A stretch of 9,523 bases of DNA from an uncultured Ruminococcus sp. (GTDB taxonomy: Bacteria > Bacillota > Clostridia > Oscillospirales > Ruminococcaceae): the NCBI GenBank assembly GCA_905199285.1, contig CAJKFZ010000097.1, forward strand, positions 1-9,523. The letters run 5' to 3'. A program made the translations under genes and the position numbers. A model generated the notes under the pieces. That model saw only the letters and a list, made by a program, of their open reading frames with translations. It was not told where the DNA came from and made no database searches. Of the stretch, positions 1-7,554 are shown one piece after another (positions within the stretch are counted from its first letter, which is position 1; every line of letters starts with the position of its first letter).

Positions 1-25
1 ATTTCTATAAAAATTGGCAAATTTA

Positions 26-1531
26 TTAAAGTACATACCCAATCGCCCCCAATTTCTCACGTATTTCATTTTCAAGTTCATGGGATTTCTTGAACATCTC
101 CGAAAGTTCAGAGGTAAGACGTTTCATTTTCTCATCGAACGGCTCGCCGTCGTCCTCCTGTTCCTCAATGCCGACATAACGCCCCGGTGTAAGAATATAA
201 TCTTGTGCAGCAATAGCCTGAATGTCAGCAACAGCAGAGAATCCCTTGACTTCCTCTAACGTGCCGTCCTGAAATGCCTTGAACGTATCGGCAAATTTTT
301 GAATGTCCTCATCTGTAAAATCACGATGCTTGCGGTCAACCATATATCCCATTTTACGGGCATCAATGAACAGCATTTTGCCCTTCTGCTTCTTGTTCTT
401 GCTGATAAACCAAAGCGTTACGGGAATTGTTACAGAGTAAAAGAGCTGTGTAGGCATAGCCACGATACCCTCAATCAAATCATCTTCAATAATTCTCCTG
501 CGTATTTCACCCTCACCGCTTGACTGAGTAGACAGCGCACCATTAGCAAGCACAAGACCTATTTTTCCGTTAGGCGCAAGGTGATGTATCATGTGCTGAA
601 TCCAAGCATAGTTGGCATTTCCGGCAGGCGGAGTGCCGTATTTCCAGCGAATATCGTCTTTCAGCTTGTCCTGTCCCCAGTTGGAGAGATTAAACGGCGG
701 ATTTGCCATGATAAAGTCTGCTTTCAGCGACTTGTGCAAATCGTTGAAGAACGTATCAGCGTGATATGCTTCGAAGTCAGCATCAATTCCACGAATAGCC
801 ATATTCATCTTAGCCATTTTCCATGTGTCGGCGTTGGACTCCTGTCCATAAACTGAGATATTTCCTCGATTACCACTATGTCCCTGAATAAATTTTGCAC
901 TCTGTACGAACATACCGCCTGAACCGCATCACGGATCGTACACACGGCAATTCTCAAATGGATTGAGAATAGAAACGATAGTTTTAATGATATTGACGGC
1001 GTGTAGAATTCACTGCCTTTTACCCCCTCATAAGCTGCGAATTGAGCGATACAGTATTCATAGGTGCGGCCGAGCAAGTCCTTACTGTCCTCTGTTTCAG
1101 TCATATCCATATTGGTGAACAGATCGACTACATCACCAAGAACACGCTTGTCAAGATCAGGGCTTGCGTAATTTTTAGGAAGAACATTCTTCAAGGTCTT
1201 GTTTTCGTCCTCAATCGCTCTCATAGCATCGTCAATCACCGAGCCGATCTCAGGAGTATGTGCCGCCACGGACACCACTGACCAACGAGCTTTTTCGGGA
1301 ACAAAGAAGATGTTGTCCATAAAGGTAAGCATCAGGCTCGCCCTCAAAACCGTCACCGTCAGCCACAAGCTCTTTATAGCGTTTCTCAAACGCACTTGAT
1401 ATGTACCGCAGGAATATCAAACCTACGATTACTTTTCTATATTCGGCAGCCGAAATATGTCCCCACAAAACGCAGGCAGCGTCCCAAATCCGCTTTTCAA
1501 AGCCAATATTGGCATTGTTCTTTTCAGCCAT
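26..1531 (-). pseudogene. hsdM: Type I restriction-modification DNA methyltransferase subunit HsdM, broken by two frameshifts and one nonsense codon
   Basis: HsdM methylates adenine at the site chosen by HsdS and is the core of type I R-M complexes. The ATG at 1531 follows AGAGGTG, and the N-terminus (FEKRIWDAACVLWG, then a RYISSAFEKRY segment) is the HsdM_N helical domain. The frame slips near 1318-1328, between GEPDAY and DNIFFVPEKARW. It slips again near 991-1003, after GSEFYTP, and resumes as IIKTIVSILNPFENCRVYDP. Next comes TGA (929-931), then CGSGGMFVQS, so the stop lies inside SAM motif I, where DPCCGSGG or DPACGSGG is usual. The catalytic NPPF motif (692-703) and the rest of the methyltransferase and C-terminal helices are intact to the TAA at 26. 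The rebuilt length of about 500 codons is normal for HsdM. hsdS and hsdR are not in the window; if present they would probably lie off the left edge, downstream. Identification is firm. Loss of function is likely unless the lesions are sequencing errors. Confidence 0.9.
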
Positions 1532-1581
1532 AGCATTTACACCTCTTGAACCAACGCTTACAGCGAGGTATTATTCATAAC

Positions 1582-1610
1582 ATTATACCACAATATGCAC
1601 AAATAGTCAA
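1582..1610 (-). promoter_or_regulatory. Sigma-A-type promoter of hsdM
   Basis: Read on the minus strand, TTGACT (1605-1610) is followed after 17 bp by TATAAT (1582-1587). The preceding TGG makes an extended -10 (TGGTATAAT). It lies about 50 bp upstream of the hsdM start codon at 1531 and matches the consensus closely, so the broken gene is probably still transcribed. Confidence 0.75.
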
Positions 1611-1674
1611 TCACTCAACGACAAAAAATCTATATTTTCTCAAAAAAATGCCTATCTCTTATGGTCAAAAATTT

Positions 1675-1715
1675 AGGGATATGCCCCCGACAACTACATC
1701 GGAGAGCATATCCCT
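1675..1715. terminator. Long hairpin, possible bidirectional terminator
   Basis: A perfect 10-bp inverted repeat, AGGGATATGC (1675-1684) and GCATATCCCT (1706-1715), encloses a 21-nt loop holding a further CCGA/TCGG pairing. A T-rich run (TTTTCCTTTT) follows on the plus strand, and AAATTTTTG follows when read on the minus strand. It sits between the hsdM promoter and the IS630 remnant. It could be a terminator or part of a mobile-element end; no intact gene obviously ends here. Confidence 0.45.
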
Positions 1716-1772
1716 TTTCCTTTTAGCGAAACACTTATCTTTCTACTCCTGAACCTCAGCTATGCCATACTG

Positions 1773-2090
1773 TATACATACCTATATCGTGAATACGGAT
1801 ATGCACCAAAAGGAGAAGCTTTCAAAGGGAGGATTCTCGGGCGAAGGTTTCAGTGCGCAAATATTGTTACAGCAAAATTAGGCACATGTAATAGTTGCAT
1901 CGATGCAGTATTATGGCATAACAGGCAGCACACTGTTTGAATTCTGGTTTGAACAGTGTCTTTTGCCATGTCTTCTGGAGGACCGTTGTGATCGTAATGG
2001 ACAACGCTTCGTTTCATCTTAAAAAATAACTCGCTGAAATCTCCGCAAAACATCATCTGCCAGCGTTGCTCGTCGCCTTGGTCATGCCAG
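1773..2090 (+). mobile_element. Decayed IS630-family transposase fragment
   Basis: No continuous frame exists, but consecutive pieces in different plus-strand frames read like the DDE domain of an IS630-type transposase. They are REYGYAPKGEAFKG with a following GRRFQCANIVTAKLG (about 1788-1890), MQYYGITGSTLFEFWFEQCL (about 1903-1962), and VVIVMDNASFHLKK (about 1985-2026). The last carries the Asp of the family's MDNASFH catalytic block and is followed by TAA (2027-2029), then LAEISAKHHLP. The PPYSPDLNPIE block with the final catalytic Glu, expected next, is absent. I saw no convincing terminal inverted repeats or target duplication. It is a dead relic showing past insertion between hsdM and the nuclease gene. 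Confidence 0.7.
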
Positions 2091-2091
2091 T

Positions 2092-2187
2092 ATGTCTACT
2101 ACGCAAAAGACATATTTACATATTATTCAGGAACTTGAAAACAAGGATATTGATCTCGTCATGAGGTCGTTGTCCGAACTGAGCTGA
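2092..2187 (+). CDS. Possible 31-residue ORF, probably not a functional gene
   Basis: An ATG-to-TGA frame encodes MSTTQKTYLHIIQELENKDI plus eleven more residues. It is charged and helical-looking, a little like the N-terminus of small antitoxin-type proteins. No ribosome binding site precedes the ATG, and it directly abuts the IS630 relic. It may be the edge of a lost gene rather than an expressed peptide, so confidence is low. Confidence 0.15.
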   Translation: MSTTQKTYLHIIQELENKDIDLVMRSLSELS

Positions 2188-2213
2188 AACGCCGCATAAC
2201 GTCCGAAAATAAG

Positions 2214-2242
2214 TTGCTTTTTCTTTAAATCTATGATATAAT
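2214..2242 (+). promoter_or_regulatory. Promoter of the GIY-YIG nuclease gene
   Basis: TTGCTT (2214-2219) and a perfect TATAAT (2237-2242) are separated by exactly 17 bp. TGA before the -10 gives an extended -10 (TGATATAAT). It stands about 80 bp upstream of the ATG at 2321. The leader up to the ribosome binding site shows no obvious riboswitch or attenuator structure. Confidence 0.65.
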
Positions 2243-2320
2243 GAAGAAAAGTGCGAGCAATGTGGGAAACTTACTGGATTTCTTTATGAATCATTAAAAC
2301 ATACCTGAGGAGGATGAAAC

Positions 2321-3235
2321 ATGGCGGAACGTGGAAAAAGCATCAATATGTTTTTGATGGACGGAGACCCCAGCGGAAGAATCAAATGCACCCTTGACAA
2401 TTAGATCGGCGTAGCGTATAAGATTCCGAGAACCGAACTTGAAAAGTGCAAAGGCAGACCGCACTTAAAACAAAACGGTGTATACTTTCTTTTTGGTGTT
2501 TCAGATGAAACCGGAAAGAGCGTCGTGTATATAGGACAGGCGGGAGCAAGAAAAAACGGTGAGGGAATTCTCAATCGTTTGATGGAACATAGGCGCAATC
2601 CTGAAAAGGATTACTGGACAGAAGCAATTGTGTTCACCACATTAAATGATAATCTTGGACCCACAGAAATATGCTATCTTGAAAATCGCTTTTGCAATCT
2701 TGCAAATTTTGCAAACCGTTATGAAGTAAAGAATGGCAATGATCCCAATCCCGGTAATATTACTGAGGAAAAGAAATGCGCAATGGAAGAATTCATCGAC
2801 TATGCCAAAGTTATTATGGGAACGCTCGGTCACAAACTGTTTGAACCGATCAGCAGTCCCGTATTAACAGTACAAAACGGTGCAGTTTCTTCTACTGAAG
2901 CCGAAGTTCAGTTCCGCCTTGAGCGTACAATCAAGGGCGTCGGAAAAGTTGAAGCCAGTGGTACGCAGACCACTGAAGGGTTCGTTGTTCTTAAGGGCAG
3001 TCACATCTCACCAGAGGATGACAGTACAATTCCAACTGTAATCAAAGAACGCAGAAGATCCGCACCGCTTGATGAGCAAGGTACCCTCCAAGAAGATATG
3101 TTATTTACCAGTCCATCATATGCTGCCATGTTTGTTATCGGCAAAAGTGCAAACGGATTGACTAGTTGGAAGACAGAAAGTGGACAGACTTTAAAATCGC
3201 TTGAATCCACAAATTCAGACAACAATCATATATAA
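2321..3235 (+). pseudogene. GIY-YIG nuclease with DUF4357-type C-terminus, interrupted by TAG at codon 28
   Basis: The ATG at 2321 follows AGGAGG (2308-2313) at ideal spacing. The reading frame is 304 codons with one internal stop. After SINMFLMDGDPSGRIKCTLDN comes TAG (2402-2404), then IGVAYKIPRTELEK; relatives as I recall them have Trp there (NWTGVAYKIPR), so TGG to TAG is the likely change. The GIY half is GVYFLFG (residues 53-59) and the YIG half VVYIGQ (68-73). The catalytic-domain Arg (ILNRLMEH) and Glu (TEICYLENRF) are present. The tail has the DUF4357 signature GTQTTEGFVVLKGS and ends with an SPSYAAMFVIGKSANGLTSW-like block. No ATG, GTG or TTG occurs in frame between the TAG and GTG 2525, so a restart would lose the GIY strand. 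Such nucleases often occur near R-M and mobile genes; the substrate of this one is unknown. Confidence 0.85.
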
Positions 3236-3299
3236 TGGGAGCGCAAAGTTAGGGATTGCAGTACATATCTGTTTATGAATAATTACCAAATAACAGAAG

Positions 3300-3325
3300 C
3301 AGGACATCCTCATTCGGATGTCCTG
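3300..3325. terminator. Hairpin between the nuclease gene and the minus-strand operon
   Basis: CAGGACATCC (3300-3309) pairs perfectly with GGATGTCCTG (3316-3325) around a 6-nt loop. It begins 8 nt past the stop codon of the winged-helix gene (minus strand) and about 65 nt past the nuclease stop (plus strand). T-tracts on either side are weak, so it is probably a shared, modest terminator or 3'-end stabilising hairpin. Confidence 0.6.
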
Positions 3326-3333
3326 TAACTATA

Positions 3334-4062
3334 TTATGCAGCACTCTCAAAGCATTCAGGATTATCTGTCGGATTCACAATAAACTGATAGGAGTATCTG
3401 TTATTCTCGCCCTTTGAACAATCAAGGATCTTCAGCCAAGTGAGCTGGTGAAGTGTAGCAGACATATGGCTTTCATTGTAATCGAGCTTAGCAATCGCCA
3501 TTTCTGCAGAAAATGCATCTTCCCCAAACAGATCGTACATAAGGGTCAACGTGTTTTTCATAGCACCCTCCAACCGGATTTCATAATTTGTAAGATCCTG
3601 CATGATCTGATACTGTCCTGCTCCAATCCGCTTTACAAGTCCGAGCTGCTCACCAAACTTCATATCCGCATACATTCTGGATTCAGCACCGATCTTCTCA
3701 TAATCTTCAGCAGTCACCTTACCTTTTTTCATACAGCTATAGATCACATTTCCGATTCTTCTGTCCTTGGGAGCATTGCTTGAATGCATAAGAGCTTCTA
3801 CAAGACTGATCAGCTCAGGCGAGTACCGCTTTTTATTGTTTGAAGCGTCTGCATATTCGTGTGCATTCTGTTGAATATTAAATGCATAAACATACCGTGT
3901 CTGATCTCCGCCTACAGCCACAACAAGATTATTGTTTTTATACCATTTGAGAGCATTTCTGACACTGAATATGGTTATTTCTAAGGTGTCAGCAATCTTA
4001 GCTGATTGTTCGGTACCGGATTGTAAACGAGTCTGTATCGCAGATATCAGGCGGTTCTCCAT
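3334..4062 (-). CDS. Protein with two winged-helix-like domains, last gene of the recombinase/Fic operon
   Basis: This is an intact 242-residue soluble protein of no family I can name. Residues 1-60 look like a winged helix (SAKIADTLEITIFSVRNALK, then a hydrophobic strand and a basic wing). Residues 168-235 resemble a second one (MAIAKLDYNESHMSATLHQL, then WLKILDC and a polar wing). A charged helical linker joins them. Its ATG overlaps the Fic stop by one base (TAATG), and GAGG (4068-4071) inside the Fic 3' end serves as ribosome binding site, so it is translationally coupled to Fic. The Fic-like protein ends in a similar winged-helix tail, suggesting related DNA- or partner-binding roles. 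A regulator is the simplest guess; there is no direct evidence of function. Confidence 0.7.
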   Translation of the reverse strand: MENRLISAIQTRLQSGTEQSAKIADTLEITIFSVRNALKWYKNNNLVVAVGGDQTRYVYAFNIQQNAHEYADASNNKKRYSPELISLVEALMHSSNAPKDRRIGNVIYSCMKKGKVTAEDYEKIGAESRMYADMKFGEQLGLVKRIGAGQYQIMQDLTNYEIRLEGAMKNTLTLMYDLFGEDAFSAEMAIAKLDYNESHMSATLHQLTWLKILDCSKGENNRYSYQFIVNPTDNPECFESAA

Positions 4063-5402
4063 TACTGCCTCAGATGTTTTTTCGAGATATCAACGTTTTC
4101 ACTATCCGGCATTTTACCGGCTTTGTTTTCCTCTGGAAAGGCATAGATGTTTCCAGATTTAGACTTTTTGACAGATATGATTTGCTTGTCAGATTCAAAG
4201 TATTGCAGAAGTTTGTTGATCTGTTTTCTGTCTATTCCAGTCAGTGCGGAAATATCCGCTATTGTAAAATACATATGACCCTGTTCCCGTAATTTTTCAA
4301 GAACTTCTGAAACAACTTGATATTGCTCCTGATGTTTCGCTTTAGAACCCTTCAATGAACTATTGGACGTATTGTTTACTGTAGGAGCCTCGGTTCTATT
4401 GTCATGCACTCTTGTCGAAAGCGGCATTATCGCCATCCTTCTTTCCTCTTTAACTGCGTCCAGCTCCTGTTGTTCTCGTTTGGAACGCAGGTCGTTAACA
4501 GCGGCTGAAAGGGCGGTCATGTAATATTCGAGGAAATAGGTAAGGTCAGCTCCGTTCTCTGTCCTGAGAATATTTGCAATTGCACGAAAGTACTCATAGC
4601 TGCTTCTTGCAATGACTGAAGAAATGCTGATATCTCCAAAAAAGCGGTAGCCTGCTCTGATCAGAATCACGTTTGACAAAAGCCGTGCAAGCCGTTCATT
4701 CCCCTCCGGAAAGGGGCGGACAGCAAGTATTCAAGCCTGTGCTGCCGCCGATTTAATCAGAGGGTGTGTTTGGGTATCCGCAAGAAATGCCGCAAATTGC
4801 TCCACAAGCCCAGGAATTGCATTTGACGGCGGAAGCTGTACCGACTCTCCCTGTAGGGAAGGTATCTCGATACTATCGGCAGGCCGATAGTCACCGCCGC
4901 TATTATCAAGTCCCTCAGTGAGGAAGTAAGCGAGATTGTGCAGATAATTTCCGTCAATCGCATGATACATATTTTCTGCTGCGAAACCTGCTGCCTGCCG
5001 GTTGTTCATCAGTATCAGTTCTTCGACGGTTTCCGGCTCCTCACCGCTTTGCAGAAATTCCATTGCATCCTTTATGGAGATCTGAGCGCTCTCCATGAAT
5101 CCGGTATAGTATATTTCCTTAATCGTGGATACTGAGCTGTTATGCAGTTCATATGTGTTGTCATGTTCCATCAGCTCGTCAACGATCACTTCGCTTGCCG
5201 AGATCATTTTATTCGTCAGCAGATACCAGTACGCATCACCGTTCACATTAGTCAGCGGCAGCAGGATTCCACTCTCTCGTCTGCTTTGCAGGATATCACC
5301 CCAGACGTCATCAGCATTCACTCCAAGCGGAAGATTTGGTACGATCTCGCATTTTGAGCAGTATTTTCGCTCCAGATGCCTGAAAAGGTGCTCCTTATCC
5401 AT
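4062..5402 (-). pseudogene. Fic-domain-like protein with C-terminal winged helix, TGA at codon 224 and degenerate Fic motif
   Basis: The ATG at 5402 follows GGAGGG (5408-5413) with 5-nt spacing, a better start than the in-frame GTG at 5408. The frame is 446 codons with one internal TGA (4731-4733). Residues 172-223 read as the front of a Fic domain (YRPADSIEIPSLQGESVQLP, then HPLIKSAAAQA). After the stop comes ILAVRPFPEGNERLARLL, which aligns with the Fic motif HPFxxGNGRxxR. The position of the catalytic His is Arg (229) and the second Gly is Glu (236). Trp is the likely lost residue at the stop. A winged-helix region follows near the C-terminus (FTIADISALTGIDRKQINKL). Canonical Fic proteins transfer AMP or related groups to hydroxyl side chains using that His, so canonical activity is doubtful even if read through. 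A restart after the TGA (first TTG at 4679) would lack the motif. The Fic relationship is fairly firm; function is unknown. Confidence 0.8.
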
Positions 5403-5434
5403 AGTCACCCTCCGTTATGCGAGTCTTATCCGAT

Positions 5435-5800
5435 TCAGATCAAAACACACCAGCGGATCGCATCACGGGCGCCGCTGTCACAGCGCCGGACAAGAAGCTT
5501 CTTTTCAGTTGGATTGATCAGTAACTGAACATAGGTCGCATTTTCAAGAGCTTTGATGCAGGCATTGTTAAAGGTGACGCTGTTCGCTCGGACAGTCATT
5601 GCAGGATCAAAGCGGTGCGAAATGAATTCTCGCCGCACTACCTGATACCCAGCATAGCTGAAGTTATTTTCCTCTGCCAGACGCCGTGCCTCTAACTGTT
5701 CCTCACGGCTCAGAATCGGCTGCTGACGCTGCATCGGCATCTGCGTCGGCAAAGGTTTCGGACGGTTAAAGCCTGTCGTCCACGGCTGTATAGTTTCCAT
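5435..5800 (-). CDS. Shortened protein carrying the module found in the recombinase C-terminal extension
   Basis: The ATG at 5800 is chosen over the ATG at 5806 because AAGG (5807-5810) then has proper spacing; the product is 121 residues. A Pro/Gln-rich N-terminus (about residues 5-30) leads to a charged helix. The module (nt about 5450-5578) follows: VTFNNACIKAL, then LLINPTEKKLLVRRC and DAIRW. It parallels ISFNQKCVSRM, VLFNPVERMIVVRPC and NAIEW in the recombinase extension. The frame ends abruptly in VLI and TGA (5435-5437). Another frame just downstream reads LVCFDLNRIRLA and TAA (5415-5417), resembling the paralogue's later ILVFDLDNYIGRA. I infer an internal deletion of roughly 40-60 codons that also shifted the frame, so the original stop was probably at 5415, just ahead of the Fic ribosome binding site. 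The surviving protein may be partly or wholly non-functional. Its biochemical role is unknown. Confidence 0.6.
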   Translation of the reverse strand: METIQPWTTGFNRPKPLPTQMPMQRQQPILSREEQLEARRLAEENNFSYAGYQVVRREFISHRFDPAMTVRANSVTFNNACIKALENATYVQLLINPTEKKLLVRRCDSGARDAIRWCVLI

Positions 5801-5812
5801 ATACATCCTTCT

Positions 5813-6535
5813 TTATAAATATTTCTTGTGCTTCTTTTCAGGCCATATTTTTTCGACAAGCAGCCTGTCCAATTCAGCACAAATTTCTTTTGCACAGTCC
5901 GACAGATCTCTGCCATTCATCGGACTGGTGACAACTTTGCTGTATGCATTCCGCATAATTTGTTCCATAAAAGCGCTGTATACCATTCGGCTCGATTCGT
6001 CATGCATAATGCATTCGCAGCGATAAATATATCCGAGCCAATAAGCGTAGGAAAGCTCATCAACATTTTGGTTTTCTGTTTCGGGCAGCGCAAGCAGGGC
6101 CTTTGGTGTATATTTGAGTTCTTCATAAGCGTGAGCAAGGATCATACTCTTATTATCGGTCTCCTTTGTTTTTTCAAGGATCTCCTCGATCCAGTAAAGC
6201 GATTCTATGATCGTGCGAGGATTTTGCAGCAGAGCAGGAATTTGCAGAAGCTCCGAAAGTCCATGCCCTGCACCGTTTGATGAGGAAAAATTATAATCGA
6301 TCACCCCGGCAAGCTGACTGTTCATGTACAGCGGAACAAATGACTCCATCGGAAATCCCATTGCTGCTGCCTCCATGAACAGATTCCCCTGCTTATGGCA
6401 GTAGATGTAATCGTTCTCAGTCCAGACACGCTGTACGTTTATGACCTTGCTGCTGCATGGTGCGGCTCTTTCAAGCCACATCATGCGCTTTACATTTGCC
6501 GAGAGTGGTCTGCTTCTGACAGGATCTCTTGACAT
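5813..6535 (-). CDS. Unrecognised 240-residue protein of the recombinase operon
   Basis: This is an intact soluble protein with no signal peptide or membrane segment. The ATG overlaps the recombinase stop (TAATG at 6533-6537), so it is translationally coupled to the recombinase. Notable stretches are an N-terminal basic patch (residues 3-21), an apparently structured block FVPLYMNSQLAGVIDYNFSS (66-85), helices rich in Glu/Lys (110-125) and AYWLGYIYRCECIMHDESSR (164-183). The last segment faintly recalls proteins from small toxin-antitoxin-like loci in Firmicutes, but I cannot name a family and would not assign function on it. The tail is Lys-rich. Its position between the recombinase and its module-sharing neighbour suggests an accessory role in recombination or its control. 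That is inference from synteny only. Confidence 0.7.
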   Translation of the reverse strand: MSRDPVRSRPLSANVKRMMWLERAAPCSSKVINVQRVWTENDYIYCHKQGNLFMEAAAMGFPMESFVPLYMNSQLAGVIDYNFSSSNGAGHGLSELLQIPALLQNPRTIIESLYWIEEILEKTKETDNKSMILAHAYEELKYTPKALLALPETENQNVDELSYAYWLGYIYRCECIMHDESSRMVYSAFMEQIMRNAYSKVVTSPMNGRDLSDCAKEICAELDRLLVEKIWPEKKHKKYL

Positions 6536-7554
6536 TATTCTCCTTCCCCTCCTCTTTCTTTAACAGCCGTTTCGATAATGTCACTGCTCCCTGTCGGTTC
6601 TTCCTGCGGAAGCTCCGGCGGATCGTTCTGAATATCCCGCAGCATCTCATCGACTACCTCGGCATCGTATCTATGGTTTGTGTCGAGCGGTCTTGCGGGA
6701 GCAAGCCACTCCTCCCAATTTCCAATACCGTCAATGCTACGGAACATAGAGTTGTGCCTGAAAGCAGGAGTGCCGAAGATTTTCTTATTAAGCTCTAAGG
6801 CTTTCTGTACCTGTTCTGCCATTTCAACAAGCTCCTCAGGCTCATCATCTTCTTCAGGCGGAAAGAAGTAGCTTTTGGCTTCTTCTTCGAGTTTTTCCAT
6901 GCGCTCCTGTTCCTGACGTGCAAGTATGATATCTTCCTTCTTATTGACGGCTCTGCCAATATAATTGTCAAGATCGAATACCAGAATTGACTGCATTGTA
7001 CTGTCCTGTAATTCTATCATCACCGCCTGACAGGGAATCCGGTATGCATATTCCTTATCCCAACCCATAGATTCGTATAATATCTTACACAGATAGCTTG
7101 CACCTCTGGATTTTCCGCCCCATTCAATTGCATTGGGATTATCTTTCCCACAGGGGCGTACAACGATCATGCGTTCCACCGGATTAAACAGGACCTCTGC
7201 ATACTCGGCTTTCATTCTGGAGACACATTTCTGATTGAAAGAGATCATATGTCTCCCGATCCGAACGACCGGCTCGTGAATCCGGCTGAACATATCACCG
7301 CTGACAACCTGAAATGTTTTGTCGATCTCTGCCTGTTCATCCAGATTTTGCTTATCCCTTTCAACACCCTCAAGTTCATTCTTGATTTGCTGTTCTGCCT
7401 CTGTCAGATCACGGGCAATCTGCGATATACCGTGATTGTCGATCAGTCCTGCAAGCCTGTGTCCGCTGTCCGGCAGATATTCATTTTCAAGGTCGTCCTC
7501 CAGTTCCTCATTGAGCAGTCCCATTGCGATCTGTGATGCACGGTAATGATCCTC
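6535..7554 (-). other. C-terminal extension of the serine recombinase (separate frame after the frameshift)
   Basis: This stretch continues the recombinase beyond the break at 7552-7557 and could be mistaken for its own gene. It has no ribosome binding site before its first ATG (7524), and its upstream codons match the expected recombinase continuation. Residues about 35-70 after that ATG are a heptad-like charged helix (DLTEAEQQIKNELEGVERDK), probably the coiled coil typical of large serine recombinases. The module with FNQKCVSRM, NPVERMIVVRPC and NAIEW covers nt about 7120-7248, followed by GASYLCKILYESMGWDKEYA and ILVFDLDNYIGRA. A Glu/Arg-rich helix and an acidic, Pro-containing tail close it. 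The module recurs in the gene at 5435-5800. Its function is unknown; directing attachment-site choice or partner binding is a guess. Confidence 0.75.

Noticed and set aside
929..931. Selenocysteine at the Cys position of HsdM motif I
   Set aside because: TGA replaces a usual Cys codon, which is suggestive. I saw no convincing SECIS-like hairpin just downstream, HsdM is not a known selenoprotein, and the gene also has two frameshifts.
4062..4679. Separate gene starting at TTG 4679
   Set aside because: It is in the same frame as the upstream Fic-like sequence, has no ribosome binding site, and continues the Fic fold across the TGA, so it is the 3' part of one gene.
929..4733. Alternative genetic code with TGA read as Trp
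   Set aside because: One of the three internal stops is TAG. TGG is used freely for Trp in all genes. TGA in hsdM falls at a position where Cys or Ala, not Trp, is expected. Frameshifts in the same genes fit decay better. The intact genes end in TAA, so TGA as terminator is not positively proven here.
5125..5517. Plus-strand frames of over 100 codons opposite the Fic, recombinase and other minus-strand genes
   Set aside because: They lack ribosome binding sites and recognisable domains and lie antisense to genes with clear family motifs.
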